Below, piece after piece: positions 20,871 through 30,267 of a DNA stretch of 64,000 nt. The DNA comes from an uncultured Microbulbifer sp. (GTDB taxonomy: Bacteria > Pseudomonadota > Gammaproteobacteria > Pseudomonadales > Cellvibrionaceae). The stretch spans positions 1-64,000 of the forward strand of contig NZ_CANNGQ010000004.1 of assembly GCF_947504145.1 (NCBI RefSeq), in the 5' to 3' direction. Numbering within the stretch: position 1 is the first letter of the stretch; each line of letters begins with the position of its first letter. The position numbers and the translations under genes were made by a program. The notes under the pieces were generated by a model. That model ran no database searches, had not been told where the DNA came from, and saw only the letters and a program-made list of their open reading frames with translations.

Positions 20871-21449
20871 TTACAGGTGCTGACGCAGGAAGGACTTCAG
20901 CTTTTCGTCCTCAAATGCCCGCTGCAGGGTCGCACTGAGCAGGCGATTTACTGTGCTCTCCACCTCTTCGGCACTGGGCTTGATCAGGTTGCGATCGTTG
21001 CCACTGGTGCTGTAGTTGCCGTAGAAGGTCGCGCCTTTGACGGTAACCTGCAACTGGATCGAGGCGCCGGAGTTGACTTTGGTGGTGTAAATTTTGCTGG
21101 GGCTGTCGTAGCTGAGGTCAGTCAGGTTCGCGACCACCTGCACATCGCCACCGGTTTCCACACTGCGGAAAGACCAGGATTCGAGCCCCTGATACAGCGC
21201 GCCCGCCATGGAATTTTCAATATCGTTGGCCAGCGTCACGTTGGACGAGTCCGCATAGATCCCTCCCAGGGACCCCAGGCCGCCGCCAGGCAATTGGTTA
21301 ACGCCGCGCGCGTGCACCGTATACCCCGCGCCAATATTGTCCGGCGCTACAGTGACCTGCGGCTTGACTGCCACCTGTACCGGGCTGTGCGCACAGGCGG
21401 CCAGCATGAACGCAAACCCCGTTACCAGCAAAGTGGCAAAACCTTTCAT
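20871..21449 (-). CDS. YajG family lipoprotein
   Basis: A 192-residue probable outer- or inner-membrane lipoprotein. The signal peptide ends in a lipobox FMLAAC (Cys19), followed by a beta-rich domain with SSNVTLANDIENSMAGAL and a C-terminal helical end, as in YajG proteins of unknown molecular role. The start at 21449 is preceded by GGAGGGAA; the longer reading to 21500 adds a non-signal leader. It stands alone on the minus strand upstream of the GGDEF-EAL gene. Confidence 0.75.
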   Translation of the reverse strand: MKGFATLLVTGFAFMLAACAHSPVQVAVKPQVTVAPDNIGAGYTVHARGVNQLPGGGLGSLGGIYADSSNVTLANDIENSMAGALYQGLESWSFRSVETGGDVQVVANLTDLSYDSPSKIYTTKVNSGASIQLQVTVKGATFYGNYSTSGNDRNLIKPSAEEVESTVNRLLSATLQRAFEDEKLKSFLRQHL

Positions 21450-21551
21450 ACATTCCCTCCAGTATTTATTCGACTGAGTCTGTTTTATCGCGTGATGCAC
21501 ACACAGAGTGTTGCGACCGCCATTTGTTCAATTCCCGGTTAAACCCGGCAC

Positions 21552-22073
21552 TCAACCATGATCGTGATGGCCATGGTGATGACCGGCATCATGGTTTGAG
21601 TTTTCTTTTTGCCGTTCGCGACTGTACACGGGCAATTGCATTTCGCGCACGGAACCGTCGGCAAATACCAGGCGCAGCGGCAGGGAGTCCCCGGCCTTCA
21701 GGGCCACACCGTGTACCATCAGATGGGTGGCGCCTGGGCGCATTTCAATACTGCCGCGAGCGGGAAGCGCAATTTTTTTCAATGCGCGCATCTGACTTAC
21801 GCCGTCCAGCTGACGGGTAGTGTGCATTTCAACCTTACCCTCAGGATGGGAGGGCAGCTCCACTCGCGCCAGTATCCGCGCATCGTCCGACAGGTTTCTC
21901 AGGGCCACATAAGCAGCCCCCATGGGCACCCCCGGAGGCATTTCCAGCGCATAGCCGTCGGCCTCCAGGTCTGCCGGGTTCACATGTACTTGCGCAGCCG
22001 CAGCAGCCACCAAAGGCGCAGCCAGTAGCAGGGCCAACAGATAATGGCTGAAATCTGACAATAATTTTTTCAT
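21552..22073 (-). CDS. periplasmic copper chaperone of the PCu(A)C family
   Basis: A secreted Cu(I)-binding protein thought to deliver copper to cytochrome oxidase or hold it in the periplasm. Signal peptide (about residues 1-27), then the PCu(A)C domain with the exact motif H-x10-M-x21-H-x-M (from VEMH to THLM). The tail is His-rich (HDAGHHHGHHDHG), an added metal-binding stretch. The second of two adjacent ATGs (22073) has the better spacing from GGGAGAG; the upstream ATG at 22076 is possible. 173 residues. It is followed and preceded on the same strand by lipoprotein genes. Confidence 0.88.
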   Translation of the reverse strand: MKKLLSDFSHYLLALLLAAPLVAAAAAQVHVNPADLEADGYALEMPPGVPMGAAYVALRNLSDDARILARVELPSHPEGKVEMHTTRQLDGVSQMRALKKIALPARGSIEMRPGATHLMVHGVALKAGDSLPLRLVFADGSVREMQLPVYSRERQKENSNHDAGHHHGHHDHG

Positions 22074-22161
22074 CATTCTCTCCCACATACTGTGCCGCCT
22101 AACACCCCGTATTTTCACGTTTCCGCTGCGGCTTCGTTCGACTCCGGTATTCGCCCGGGGT

Positions 22162-22932
22162 TCAAGGGCTCTTTTGTAACAGCAATCGCGGAGGATTGCC
22201 GAGTTTTATATCACCCCGCACCCGATAACCGGGTACCGCCTGGCGCAGCTGGCTATATACCCAGCGCCCCTCGGCATCGGTGCGCGCCACAATCACCACG
22301 CGCAGCTGGTGTTCGCGTATACGCTGGGCGATCGACCCCAGCATCTGCATCATGGCCTCCGAGCGCGCGCTCAGTTCGCGTTCCGGCAGCGCCACCGTCT
22401 GCGCACCGGGGCCGTCCAGGGTGGCATCCTGGCGCGCTCGCTGCTGCTCTCTTCGCAACTGATCCCTGACCTCTTTGGAGAGCGGGTTACCCGGAGATAT
22501 TTCATCGGCGGTATTGAGCAGGCTGCTGGCCTGTCCAAAGGAACGCTGGCGCAGGGCATCCCGTGCGCGGCTCACCAGATCCATCACCAGAATCTGGATA
22601 CCGGCGGTGGCCTGACTGTTGCCCGGATCCAACTGCTGCACCTGCAGATAGAAGTCATAGGCGCTGGCGCCGGCGGGCATGGTGATAAACCCTTCCCGCT
22701 GGGCCCGCTCCGCGCGGGCGAGAAAATGCTGCACCGCGCGCTGACGGATCTCTTCCGGGCTCGGACCACTCGGCTGCGGCGGCGCCACCGCCTGGGGCAC
22801 CTCCGGTGGTGGTGACGGCGTTGCACAACCTCCCGAGAGCACGACAAGTGACACCAACAACACTCGCCTGTCCCAACCCACAAGTCTGTCCCAATTCACA
22901 ATTCTGATAGCCGCCTCCAATCTACCACCCAC
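22162..22932 (-). CDS. hypothetical lipoprotein
   Basis: I do not recognise this family. The product of up to 256 residues has a hydrophobic segment ending in VLSGGC (Cys36 of the longest reading), a lipobox, then a Pro-rich linker and a mostly helical body rich in Gln, Arg and Ala, with TPR-like spacing (LQVQQLDPGNSQA, LLNTADEISPGN). The C-terminal part (HQLRVVIVARTDAEGRWVY) is beta-like. GTG starts at 22899 or 22881 would give a more normal signal length. It lies upstream of the copper chaperone gene on the same strand and diverges from dsbD. Confidence 0.6.
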   Translation of the reverse strand: MGGRLEAAIRIVNWDRLVGWDRRVLLVSLVVLSGGCATPSPPPEVPQAVAPPQPSGPSPEEIRQRAVQHFLARAERAQREGFITMPAGASAYDFYLQVQQLDPGNSQATAGIQILVMDLVSRARDALRQRSFGQASSLLNTADEISPGNPLSKEVRDQLRREQQRARQDATLDGPGAQTVALPERELSARSEAMMQMLGSIAQRIREHQLRVVIVARTDAEGRWVYSQLRQAVPGYRVRGDIKLGNPPRLLLQKSP

Positions 22933-23099
22933 TCATTACGAGCTGTTGTTTTTTTGTACCGCGGGCACCGCTATACTCGGCCACCCCGGTATACTGGATC
23001 CAATCGCTCACCGCGAGGGATGACCAGCAAGCGCCCCCAGGGAACGGGAGCCAGCAACACCAGTCCAAACCAGCCCGACTATAAAGAATTTTATTGCCC

Positions 23100-24983
23100 A
23101 TGACTGCGAAGATCTCCGGCTTGCGAACCAAAGCAGCGTCACAATTCTCAACCGGCACCCTGCTGAGCGCCACCCTGCTGCTGCTACTGACCCTGCTCAC
23201 TGCGCCGGCGATGGCGCGCGATGGCTTGGCTGCCGCGCAGCCCTCCTCACCGTTTGATGCGCTCAGTAGCGGTCAGGATGATTTTCTGCCCGTGGACCAG
23301 GCCTACCAGCTGGACGTCCTGTTCACTGACAACAGCGCCAACGTGCTGTTCCAGATCGCTCCCGAGTATTACCTGTACCGCGACAAACTGGCGCTCTACC
23401 GGGTAGACGGCGACGACAAGTCGGCATTGCCGCTGAACCTGGAGAAAGGCGAAGTCATCTGGGACGATTACTTCGAAAAGGAAACCGAGGTGTACCGCTG
23501 GCAACTGGAGGTTCCGGTTGAACTTGCCGGTAGCGGCAAGACCTACCTCCAGGTGCACTACCAGGGCTGCGCCGACGCGGGCCTCTGTTACCCGCCGCAG
23601 GTGCGCAACTTCGAACTGGACCCGACGGCAAAAACCGCTGCACCCATCGACGGCAACCCGCCCGCGGGCGGTACCGGCCCACTGGCTGCGCAGGGCTCCT
23701 CCCTGCCTACTACCCCGTTACCCACCACCAATAGCGGCATGAGCAGCCTGCTGCTGGCCATGGCGCTGGCCTTCGGCGGCGGCCTGCTTCTGAACCTGAT
23801 GCCCTGTGTATTTCCGGTCCTGTCGATCAAAGCGCTGGCGATCACCCATGCCGGCGACCGCCAGCACCTGCACGGCTGGGCTTATACCGCGGGCGTGGTG
23901 GGTACTTTTGTACTGATCGCCGCGATCATGCTGGCCCTGCGCACCGCTGGCGAGGCAGTGGGCTGGGGCTTCCAGCTACAGTCACCCGCGGTCGTTGCGG
24001 CACTGGTTTACCTGTTCTTCGCCATGGGCCTCAGCCTGTCCGGGGTAACCGAATTCGGTGGGCGCCTGATGGGCCTGGGCGCCCAGAGCACACAGAACAG
24101 CGGCCTCGGCGGCTCTTTCAGCACCGGCGCACTGGCCACCGTAGTGGCCAGCCCCTGTACTGCACCCATGATGGGCTCGGCACTGGGTTTTGCCGTCACC
24201 CAATCGGCTCCGGTGGCACTGGCGGTCTTTGGTGCCCTCGGTGCCGGTATGGCCGCCCCCTTCCTTCTACTGACGTATGTACCGGCCCTGGCCCAGCGCC
24301 TGCCGCGCCCGGGGCCCTGGATGGAAACCCTGAAACAGCTGCTGGCCTTCCCCATGTACCTGACTGCGGTGTGGCTGTTGTGGGTGCTCGGCCGCCAGAC
24401 CGGTAGCGACGGCGTCGCACTGGTATTGGCCGGCGCAGTCGCCATCGCCTTTGCCCTCTGGCTGTGGCCAGGATCTGCTGCCGACGGCAAGCGCAAGTGG
24501 CTGCGCAATGGCACGGCCATCGCCGCAGTCGTCGGCGCCGTTTGGGTATTACCGAACCTGCACAGCGCCGGTGGGCAGGCCACCCAGGCAGGGAAAAGTG
24601 ACTACTGGCAAACCTACTCCCCAGAAGCACTGGAAACCGCCCGCAGTGCAGGGCGCCCGGTACTGATCAATATGACGGCCGCCTGGTGTATTACCTGTCT
24701 CGCCAATGAAAAAGTCGTGCTCTCCAGCGATGTCGTCAGCGCCGCCGTAGGCGACCTCGGCATTACCGCGCTCAAGGGCGACTGGACCAATCAGGACCCG
24801 CAGATCACCGACCTGCTGGCGCGCTACGGTCGCACCAGCGTCCCCCTCTATCTGCTGTTTCCCGCCGATGGTGGTGAGCCCCAGATCCTGCCGCAGATTC
24901 TCACCCGCGACGGACTGCTCAGCGCCATGCGCGGTGCCGCCGGCGCGGAAGCCCTTGTCGATTCCGACATGCCCAATCCCTGA
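23100..24983 (+). CDS. dsbD: thiol:disulfide interchange protein DsbD
   Basis: Carries electrons from cytoplasmic thioredoxin across the inner membrane to periplasmic thiol proteins. After a signal segment come the N-terminal domain with its cysteine pair (CADAGLCYPP), a transmembrane domain with MPCVFPVLS and SPCTAPMMG (one Cys each) and a C-terminal thioredoxin-like domain with AWCITC. All six redox cysteines are present; 627 residues. The ATG at 23100 is used here; the TTG two codons earlier is less likely. First gene of the conserved dsbD-aroQ-accB-accC-prmA order. Confidence 0.95.
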   Translation: MTAKISGLRTKAASQFSTGTLLSATLLLLLTLLTAPAMARDGLAAAQPSSPFDALSSGQDDFLPVDQAYQLDVLFTDNSANVLFQIAPEYYLYRDKLALYRVDGDDKSALPLNLEKGEVIWDDYFEKETEVYRWQLEVPVELAGSGKTYLQVHYQGCADAGLCYPPQVRNFELDPTAKTAAPIDGNPPAGGTGPLAAQGSSLPTTPLPTTNSGMSSLLLAMALAFGGGLLLNLMPCVFPVLSIKALAITHAGDRQHLHGWAYTAGVVGTFVLIAAIMLALRTAGEAVGWGFQLQSPAVVAALVYLFFAMGLSLSGVTEFGGRLMGLGAQSTQNSGLGGSFSTGALATVVASPCTAPMMGSALGFAVTQSAPVALAVFGALGAGMAAPFLLLTYVPALAQRLPRPGPWMETLKQLLAFPMYLTAVWLLWVLGRQTGSDGVALVLAGAVAIAFALWLWPGSAADGKRKWLRNGTAIAAVVGAVWVLPNLHSAGGQATQAGKSDYWQTYSPEALETARSAGRPVLINMTAAWCITCLANEKVVLSSDVVSAAVGDLGITALKGDWTNQDPQITDLLARYGRTSVPLYLLFPADGGEPQILPQILTRDGLLSAMRGAAGAEALVDSDMPNP

Positions 24984-25290
24984 CGCCCCCTGGCCAGACC
25001 CCAGATCCGCCCCACCATGCCTTTGTGGCCATTCAAATAGGTGAATAGGCCACCCACCGTAAAACTTTGCAGCAAATAGGCGGTGAATTTCGGCGAACTG
25101 CGCACAACGTCTCTATTTCCAGCTTTGGGGCATGGACAGGGGGTCACTTTTGCGGCAAACTCCGGTCCAGTTTCGGCAAACCCGCTGATTGACGTTGTTT
25201 ACCGGCAAGTTCCATGACTTTTTCCGGATTTTAGTCACAATTTCGTGCGCCCCTCCCAATGAAAGAGCGAGGCATAGAGCGAGGCACAGA
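24984..25290. other. intergenic region between dsbD and aroQ
   Basis: About 307 bases without a convincing gene. An imperfect inverted repeat, TGGCCATTCA then TGAATAGGCCA, lies near 25026-25052 and may end dsbD transcripts, but has no T-run. CAAATAGG occurs twice nearby. TTGACG near 25187 could be a -35 for aroQ-accBC, but I cannot assign a matching -10. Confidence 0.4.
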
Positions 25291-25725
25291 ATGGCTAGAT
25301 TGCTTTTGCTACATGGCCCCAATCTGAACCTGCTGGGCACCCGCGAGCCGCAAATATATGGCTCCACCACCCTCGCCCAGATCAATGAAGCCGCCCGCAC
25401 CCAGTGCGAAGCTGCCGGCTGCGAATTCGATTGCCTGCAAAGCAACAGCGAGGCCGAACTGGTGGAGCGAATCCATCAGGCCTACGCCGACCAGGCGGAC
25501 TTCATCGTCATCAACCCCGCCGCCTTTACCCACACCAGTGTGGCCCTGCGCGATGCGCTGGCCGGCGTGGCGATCCCCTTCATCGAAGTGCACCTCTCCA
25601 ACCCCCACGCCCGCGAAACCTTCCGACACCACTCTTATCTGTCGGATCTGGCGCTGGGTGTTGTATGCGGGTTCGGAGCAGATAGCTACACTTTGGCACT
25701 AGAAGGGGCCCTGAAGCGGCTTTAA
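25291..25725 (+). CDS. aroQ: type II 3-dehydroquinate dehydratase
   Basis: Third step of the shikimate pathway. 144 residues, the compact dodecameric type II enzyme. Visible are the start [21 protein letters not shown], the catalytic Tyr of that loop, and the substrate-binding [20 protein letters not shown] and [17 protein letters not shown]. The ATG at 25291 is the family start; the longer reading from 25189 is not. It precedes accB by 69 bases as in Pseudomonas. Confidence 0.97.
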   Translation: MARLLLLHGPNLNLLGTREPQIYGSTTLAQINEAARTQCEAAGCEFDCLQSNSEAELVERIHQAYADQADFIVINPAAFTHTSVALRDALAGVAIPFIEVHLSNPHARETFRHHSYLSDLALGVVCGFGADSYTLALEGALKRL

Positions 25726-25794
25726 CACCAGTTTTTTTCATTCGCCGGCTGCGTGCCGGCGATTATGTATTCACAAATTGAGAGTGACACTGTT

Positions 25795-26274
25795 ATGGAT
25801 ATTCGCAAGATCAAAAAACTGATTGAACTGCTCGAGGAGTCCGACATCGGCGAGCTGGAAATCAAGGAAGGGGAAGAATCCGTACGCATCAGCCGCGGCA
25901 GCAGCGGCGCCGCTGCACAAATGATGCCGCAGATGGCCATGCCCATGATGGCCCCCGCAGCACCGGCTGCGGCTCCGGCAGCTCCCGCCGCGGCACCCGC
26001 GCCGGCCCCGGCCGAAAGCGAATCCGTCCCCGCCCTGACCGGCCACCCGGTAAAATCCCCCATGGTTGGCACCTTCTATGCTGCCTCCAGCCCGGGCGCT
26101 GATCCCTTCGTCAAAGTCGGTCAGCAGGTCAAAGTAGGCGACGTCATCTGTATCGTCGAAGCCATGAAGATGATGAACCAGATCGAAGCAGACAAGGCCG
26201 GCACCATCGAGTCCATCATGGTGGAAGACGGTCAACCGGTAGAGTTCGACCAGCCCCTCGTCACCATTTCCTGA
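25795..26274 (+). CDS. accB: biotin carboxyl carrier protein of acetyl-CoA carboxylase
   Basis: Carries carboxybiotin between AccC and the carboxyltransferase in fatty-acid synthesis. 159 residues: an N-terminal helical part ([16 protein letters not shown]), a flexible Ala/Pro-rich linker (about residues 55-80) and the C-terminal biotinyl domain with the modified lysine in [11 protein letters not shown]. The ATG at 25795 is the family start; an upstream in-frame ATG at 25753 would add a 14-residue leader with no support. accC starts 15 bases after the stop. Confidence 0.97.
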   Translation: MDIRKIKKLIELLEESDIGELEIKEGEESVRISRGSSGAAAQMMPQMAMPMMAPAAPAAAPAAPAAAPAPAPAESESVPALTGHPVKSPMVGTFYAASSPGADPFVKVGQQVKVGDVICIVEAMKMMNQIEADKAGTIESIMVEDGQPVEFDQPLVTIS

Positions 26275-26289
26275 TCGGGGTGATCGCAC

Positions 26290-27633
26290 ATGTTTGAAAA
26301 AATACTCATCGCCAACCGCGGCGAAATTGCCCTGCGCATCCTGCGCGCCTGTAAAGAGATGGGAATTGCCACCGTCGCGGTGCACTCTCAGGTCGACCGC
26401 GACCTGAAACACGTACGCCTGGCGGACGAAGCCGTATGTATCGGCCCCAACCCGTCTCCCCAGAGCTACCTGAACATCCCCGCGATCATTGCGGCGATGG
26501 AAATCACCGACTCCATGGCGGTACACCCCGGCTACGGCTTCCTCGCGGAAAATGCCGACTTTGCCGAGCAGGTACAGAAAAGCGGCTTCACCTTTATTGG
26601 CCCCGACGCGGACACCATCCGCCTGATGGGCGACAAGGTTTCCGCAATTGCCGCCATGAAAAAAGCGGGCGTCCCCACCGTCCCCGGCTCCGACGGCCCA
26701 CTGCCAGACGATGGCGAGAAATGCCTGGAGATCGCGCGCAAGATCGGCTTCCCGGTCATCATCAAGGCGGCCTCCGGTGGCGGCGGCCGCGGTATGCGGG
26801 TGGTGCACAGTGAAGGCGCGCTGGTAAACGCCATCTCGGTTACCAAATCTGAGGCGGGCGCGGCCTTTGGCGACAGCACCGTGTACATGGAAAAATTCCT
26901 GCAGAACCCGCGTCACGTGGAAATCCAGGTCATGTCCGACGGCCAGGGCAACGCCGTACACTTCGGCGACCGCGACTGCTCCCTGCAGCGCCGCCACCAG
27001 AAGGTTCTGGAAGAAGCGCCGGCACCGGGCATTCCCGACGACGTACGCAAAGGCGTTCAGGACTCCTGCGTACAGGCCTGTATCGATATCGGCTACCGCG
27101 GCGCGGGCACCTTTGAGTTCCTGTACGAAGACGAGCGTTTCTACTTTATCGAGATGAACACCCGTATCCAGGTAGAGCACCCGGTATCGGAAATGGTAAC
27201 TGGCGTCGATCTGATCAAAGAACAGATCCGCGTCTGCTCCGGTGAAAAGCTGTCGTTCAAACAGGAAGACATCAAGATCACCGGCCACTCTTTCGAGTGC
27301 CGCATCAATGCCGAGGATCCGAAGAGCTTCTTCCCCTGCCCCGGCAAAGTGGAAAACTACCACGCTCCCGGCGGCCTCGGCGTACGGGTGGATTCCCACC
27401 TCTACTCCGGCTACACCGTACCGCCCAACTACGACTCCATGATCGCCAAGATCATTACCCACGCCGAAGACCGCGAAACCGCGCTGGCGCGGATGCGTGT
27501 GGCGCTGAGCGAAACGATCATCACCGGCATCAAAACCAACATCCCGCTGCAGGAAGACCTGGTTCGGGATGAGGCCTTTGCCAGGGGTGGGGTGAACATC
27601 CATTACCTCGAGAAGAAACTGGGACTCGAATAA
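26290..27633 (+). CDS. accC: acetyl-CoA carboxylase, biotin carboxylase subunit
   Basis: ATP-dependent carboxylation of the biotin on AccB. 447 residues, normal length. ATP-grasp fold: N-terminal [20 protein letters not shown], the glycine loop [14 protein letters not shown], and the active-site [14 protein letters not shown]. Partner gene accB lies 15 bases upstream, a standard two-gene unit. Downstream, before prmA, is a palindromic element (copy A). Confidence 0.98.
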   Translation: MFEKILIANRGEIALRILRACKEMGIATVAVHSQVDRDLKHVRLADEAVCIGPNPSPQSYLNIPAIIAAMEITDSMAVHPGYGFLAENADFAEQVQKSGFTFIGPDADTIRLMGDKVSAIAAMKKAGVPTVPGSDGPLPDDGEKCLEIARKIGFPVIIKAASGGGGRGMRVVHSEGALVNAISVTKSEAGAAFGDSTVYMEKFLQNPRHVEIQVMSDGQGNAVHFGDRDCSLQRRHQKVLEEAPAPGIPDDVRKGVQDSCVQACIDIGYRGAGTFEFLYEDERFYFIEMNTRIQVEHPVSEMVTGVDLIKEQIRVCSGEKLSFKQEDIKITGHSFECRINAEDPKSFFPCPGKVENYHAPGGLGVRVDSHLYSGYTVPPNYDSMIAKIITHAEDRETALARMRVALSETIITGIKTNIPLQEDLVRDEAFARGGVNIHYLEKKLGLE

Positions 27634-27702
27634 GCCTCTCTGCCTTATATATAGCCCGCTGGTAGTGCTTCTTTTGCTAGCACCGGGCGGCAAAGCACCG
27701 GG

Positions 27703-27786
27703 TGGGTGTTTTTGAAACCGCGGTGAATACATCCCTGTACGCTGCGTCGCAAACGTCCCTGTTTGCGACGCTTTCAAAAACACCCA
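27703..27786. repeat. palindromic three-way-junction element (copy A)
   Basis: Between accC and prmA. Outer arms are perfect 15-base complements (27703-27717 TGGGTGTTTTTGAAA; 27772-27786). Inside are hairpin 1, TACA-TCCC-TGTA (27728-27739), and hairpin 2, an 11-bp stem GCGTCGCAAAC (27744-27754) with loop GTCCCT. The segment GTGAATACATCCCTGTACGC is identical to that in copy B near 45.02 kb. It sits in a 208-base gap with no gene. Confidence 0.8.
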
Positions 27787-27841
27787 GCCGCCACATACGC
27801 CCCAAGCACCCGAAGACCACTACCCGGAAACCCAAAGACAA

Positions 27842-28732
27842 ATGCCCTGGCTCCAACTCCGCGTAAATACCAACCGCGAACAGGCAGAGAAAATCGAAGA
27901 TGCCCTGCTGTTCGCCGGCGCCGTCTCCGTCACCCTGCAAGACAACGCCGACCAGCCCATCCTTGAACCTGGCCTCGGCGAAACACCCCTGTGGGACGAG
28001 ACCCTCGTCACCGGCCTGTTCGACGCCCAGGTAGACACCAACGTTACCGAGGCCAAAGCCGCCTCCCATCTCTGCGAGCTCTTACCGAACGCCCGCTGGG
28101 AACAGCTCGAAGACAAAGACTGGGAACGGGAATGGATGAGCCACTACAAACCCATCCAATGCGCCAGCAACCTCTGGATCTGCCCCAGCTGGTGTGAACC
28201 GCCGGCACCGGATGCCGTCAACCTCATGCTCGATCCCGGTCTCGCTTTCGGCACCGGCACCCACCCCACCACCTTCCTGTGCCTGCAATGGCTCGCCGGC
28301 GAACCGGTGCAGGGCAAAACCGCTATCGACTTCGGCTGCGGCTCCGGCATCCTCGGCATCGCTGCCCTGTTGCTCGGCGCCGAGTCCGCCATGGGCACCG
28401 ACATCGACCCCCAGGCCCTACTCGCCAGCCGCGACAATGCCGTGCGCAACGGCATCGACCCGGAGCGCTTCCCCGTCTACCTGCCGGAAAAAGCCCCCAA
28501 GCCGGAAGAGTCCAGTGCGGACATCATGCTCGCCAATATCCTCGCCGGGCCGCTGGTAGAGCTAGCGCCACAACTGGTCGAGCGCACCAGGGTCGGCGGT
28601 CGCATCTGCCTTTCCGGGATTCTCAACAGCCAGGCACAGAAGGTGAAAGCGGCCTACAGCCAGTGGATCGACTTTGATACGGATGGCGAAAAAGAAGAAT
28701 GGGTGCGCCTGAGCGGGACAAGAGCACGATAA
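27842..28732 (+). CDS. prmA: ribosomal protein L11 methyltransferase
   Basis: S-adenosylmethionine-dependent trimethylation of ribosomal protein L11. 296 residues. N-terminal L11-binding domain (PWLQLRVNTNREQAEKIEDA), then the Rossmann methyltransferase domain with DFGCGSGILGIAAL for AdoMet and NILAGPLVELAP as the NPPF-like motif; LAFGTGTHPTT is diagnostic. It follows accC in the Pseudomonas order, separated by copy A of the palindromic element. Confidence 0.97.
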   Translation: MPWLQLRVNTNREQAEKIEDALLFAGAVSVTLQDNADQPILEPGLGETPLWDETLVTGLFDAQVDTNVTEAKAASHLCELLPNARWEQLEDKDWEREWMSHYKPIQCASNLWICPSWCEPPAPDAVNLMLDPGLAFGTGTHPTTFLCLQWLAGEPVQGKTAIDFGCGSGILGIAALLLGAESAMGTDIDPQALLASRDNAVRNGIDPERFPVYLPEKAPKPEESSADIMLANILAGPLVELAPQLVERTRVGGRICLSGILNSQAQKVKAAYSQWIDFDTDGEKEEWVRLSGTRAR

Positions 28733-28859
28733 AACACTGCGCTCAGATGCGAAGGCGCTGCTGCCACAGAAGCAACGACACAGCGCCCAGACCACAACAC
28801 TACGCCAGAAGGCACGGGACTGATAAACTTCCCCGCCAAACCAATAATCGTCGAATTCC

Positions 28860-30110
28860 ATGTCGCAACTGGTCACCCGCTGCCCCCACTGCAGCACCTC
28901 CTTTCACGTCAGTGAACAGCAACTCCGCGCCGCTCGTGGTGCCGTGCGCTGCGGCTCCTGCCTGCAGGTATTCCGCGCCGACGAAAACATCGTCTTCAAC
29001 GAAGGTGACCCCACCCCCGCCGCCACCCGGAAGGCCATCGACGAACTGCTCGAAGACGACGACTTCCTCATCCACGACGACATCGAGCTGGACGGCGACG
29101 ACAGCGACGACGAAGACGCACTGCCCAAGCAGAATTCCGCCGCCATCAAACCCGCCACCACCAATCCGGCGAAACGCGAGCCCGAAAAGAAAGCCGACGA
29201 CTCCAGCCGCCAGAACCCGCTGATCGACGACGCCTTCGGCGAGCACCAGTGGCAGGACAGCGAAGACGAGGAAGCCACCCAGCAGGAGCTCCACCTCAGC
29301 GGCAGCCTAGACGATGAAATTGACGACCTGAGCCGCGCCAGTGACGCACCCTGGGCCGAAGAAATCGCCCGCGAAGAGTCCACCGGCATCCTGCCCGCAG
29401 ATCACCTGGCCGACGGCTTCGAACAGCCAGATCACAGCGAAGAACCGCTGTTCAGCGACGACCTGCCTCCACCCGCCTCCGGCGGCGCAACCGCAGAAAC
29501 CACCAGACCCGAAGCGGATGACCACATCGACCCGCGCCAGCGGGACCAGGCCCCACTACTACCCAGAGACCAGCTGATCTCCGCCATCGGCGCGGCGCCC
29601 ATCGAAGTGAACTGGCAACCCAAGCGACATAATCACGTGCCCAACTGGCTTTGGACCCTGGGTGTGGTACTGCTGATGCTGGCCCTGGCCGCACAGACCG
29701 CCTACTTCCGTTTTGACACCCTGAGCAAGCGGGACCCCTGGCGCGCCATCTACGCCCAGATCTGCCCACTACTCGGCTGCAGGCTGCCCGCGCAGGTGGA
29801 CATCAACGCCGTGCACACATCCAATCTGGTGGTGCGCAGCCACCCGCAGATTCCCGGCGCGCTTGCGGTGGAGGCGGTGCTGCTGAATCGCGCCCCCTTC
29901 GATCAGCCCTTCCCCACTCTGCAGCTGCGCTTTACCGACCTCAAGAACGCCCCGGTGGCCAGCCGCCGCTTCACCCCGAAGGACTACCTCAAGGGCGAAC
30001 TGTCCGGGCGCAAGCTGATGCCCGCCGGCAACCCCGTGCACATCGCCCTCGACATTGTCGACCCGGGCCCCGACGCAGTGAACTACGAGCTGCGCATCGC
30101 CACCCAGTAA
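28860..30110 (+). CDS. zinc-ribbon and DUF3426 domain membrane protein
   Basis: Function unknown. 416 residues. The start is an MJ0042-type zinc ribbon with two CxxC pairs (CPHCSTSFHV and CGSCLQVF, residues 7-39). A long acidic, Asp/Glu/Ser-rich region (about 60-220) follows, one transmembrane helix (about 260-280, WLWTLGVVLLMLALAAQTAYF begins there) and a C-terminal DUF3426 domain, presumably periplasmic. It holds the same place between prmA and dusB as in Pseudomonas. The acidic linker looks disordered. Confidence 0.85.
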   Translation: MSQLVTRCPHCSTSFHVSEQQLRAARGAVRCGSCLQVFRADENIVFNEGDPTPAATRKAIDELLEDDDFLIHDDIELDGDDSDDEDALPKQNSAAIKPATTNPAKREPEKKADDSSRQNPLIDDAFGEHQWQDSEDEEATQQELHLSGSLDDEIDDLSRASDAPWAEEIAREESTGILPADHLADGFEQPDHSEEPLFSDDLPPPASGGATAETTRPEADDHIDPRQRDQAPLLPRDQLISAIGAAPIEVNWQPKRHNHVPNWLWTLGVVLLMLALAAQTAYFRFDTLSKRDPWRAIYAQICPLLGCRLPAQVDINAVHTSNLVVRSHPQIPGALAVEAVLLNRAPFDQPFPTLQLRFTDLKNAPVASRRFTPKDYLKGELSGRKLMPAGNPVHIALDIVDPGPDAVNYELRIATQ

Positions 30111-30267
30111 AGCTGCAGACAACCGTCGAGAGCCTGCTGGTGGCGCATATTGCTACAAAATGTTGCACAAACTTCGCCCTAAACGGCCAGCCATCGAACA
30201 ATTTGCGCGCTTTTTCGCTTTTCCAGCGGCCAGCCAGCCGCTATCATAGGCCGCTCTTTGACACCGA

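Noticed and set aside
24984-25290. Riboswitch or autoregulatory leader before aroQ-accBC
   Set aside because: Only weak inverted repeats; no known riboswitch core.
25771-27783. Long open frame (670 codons) on the minus strand opposite accB-accC
   Set aside because: Antisense shadow of two firmly identified genes; the translation is low-complexity with no domain.
27660-27800. Element copy A as a simple terminator of accC
   Set aside because: The same design recurs in five operon-internal places with two inner hairpins and no T-run; a repeat family explains it better.
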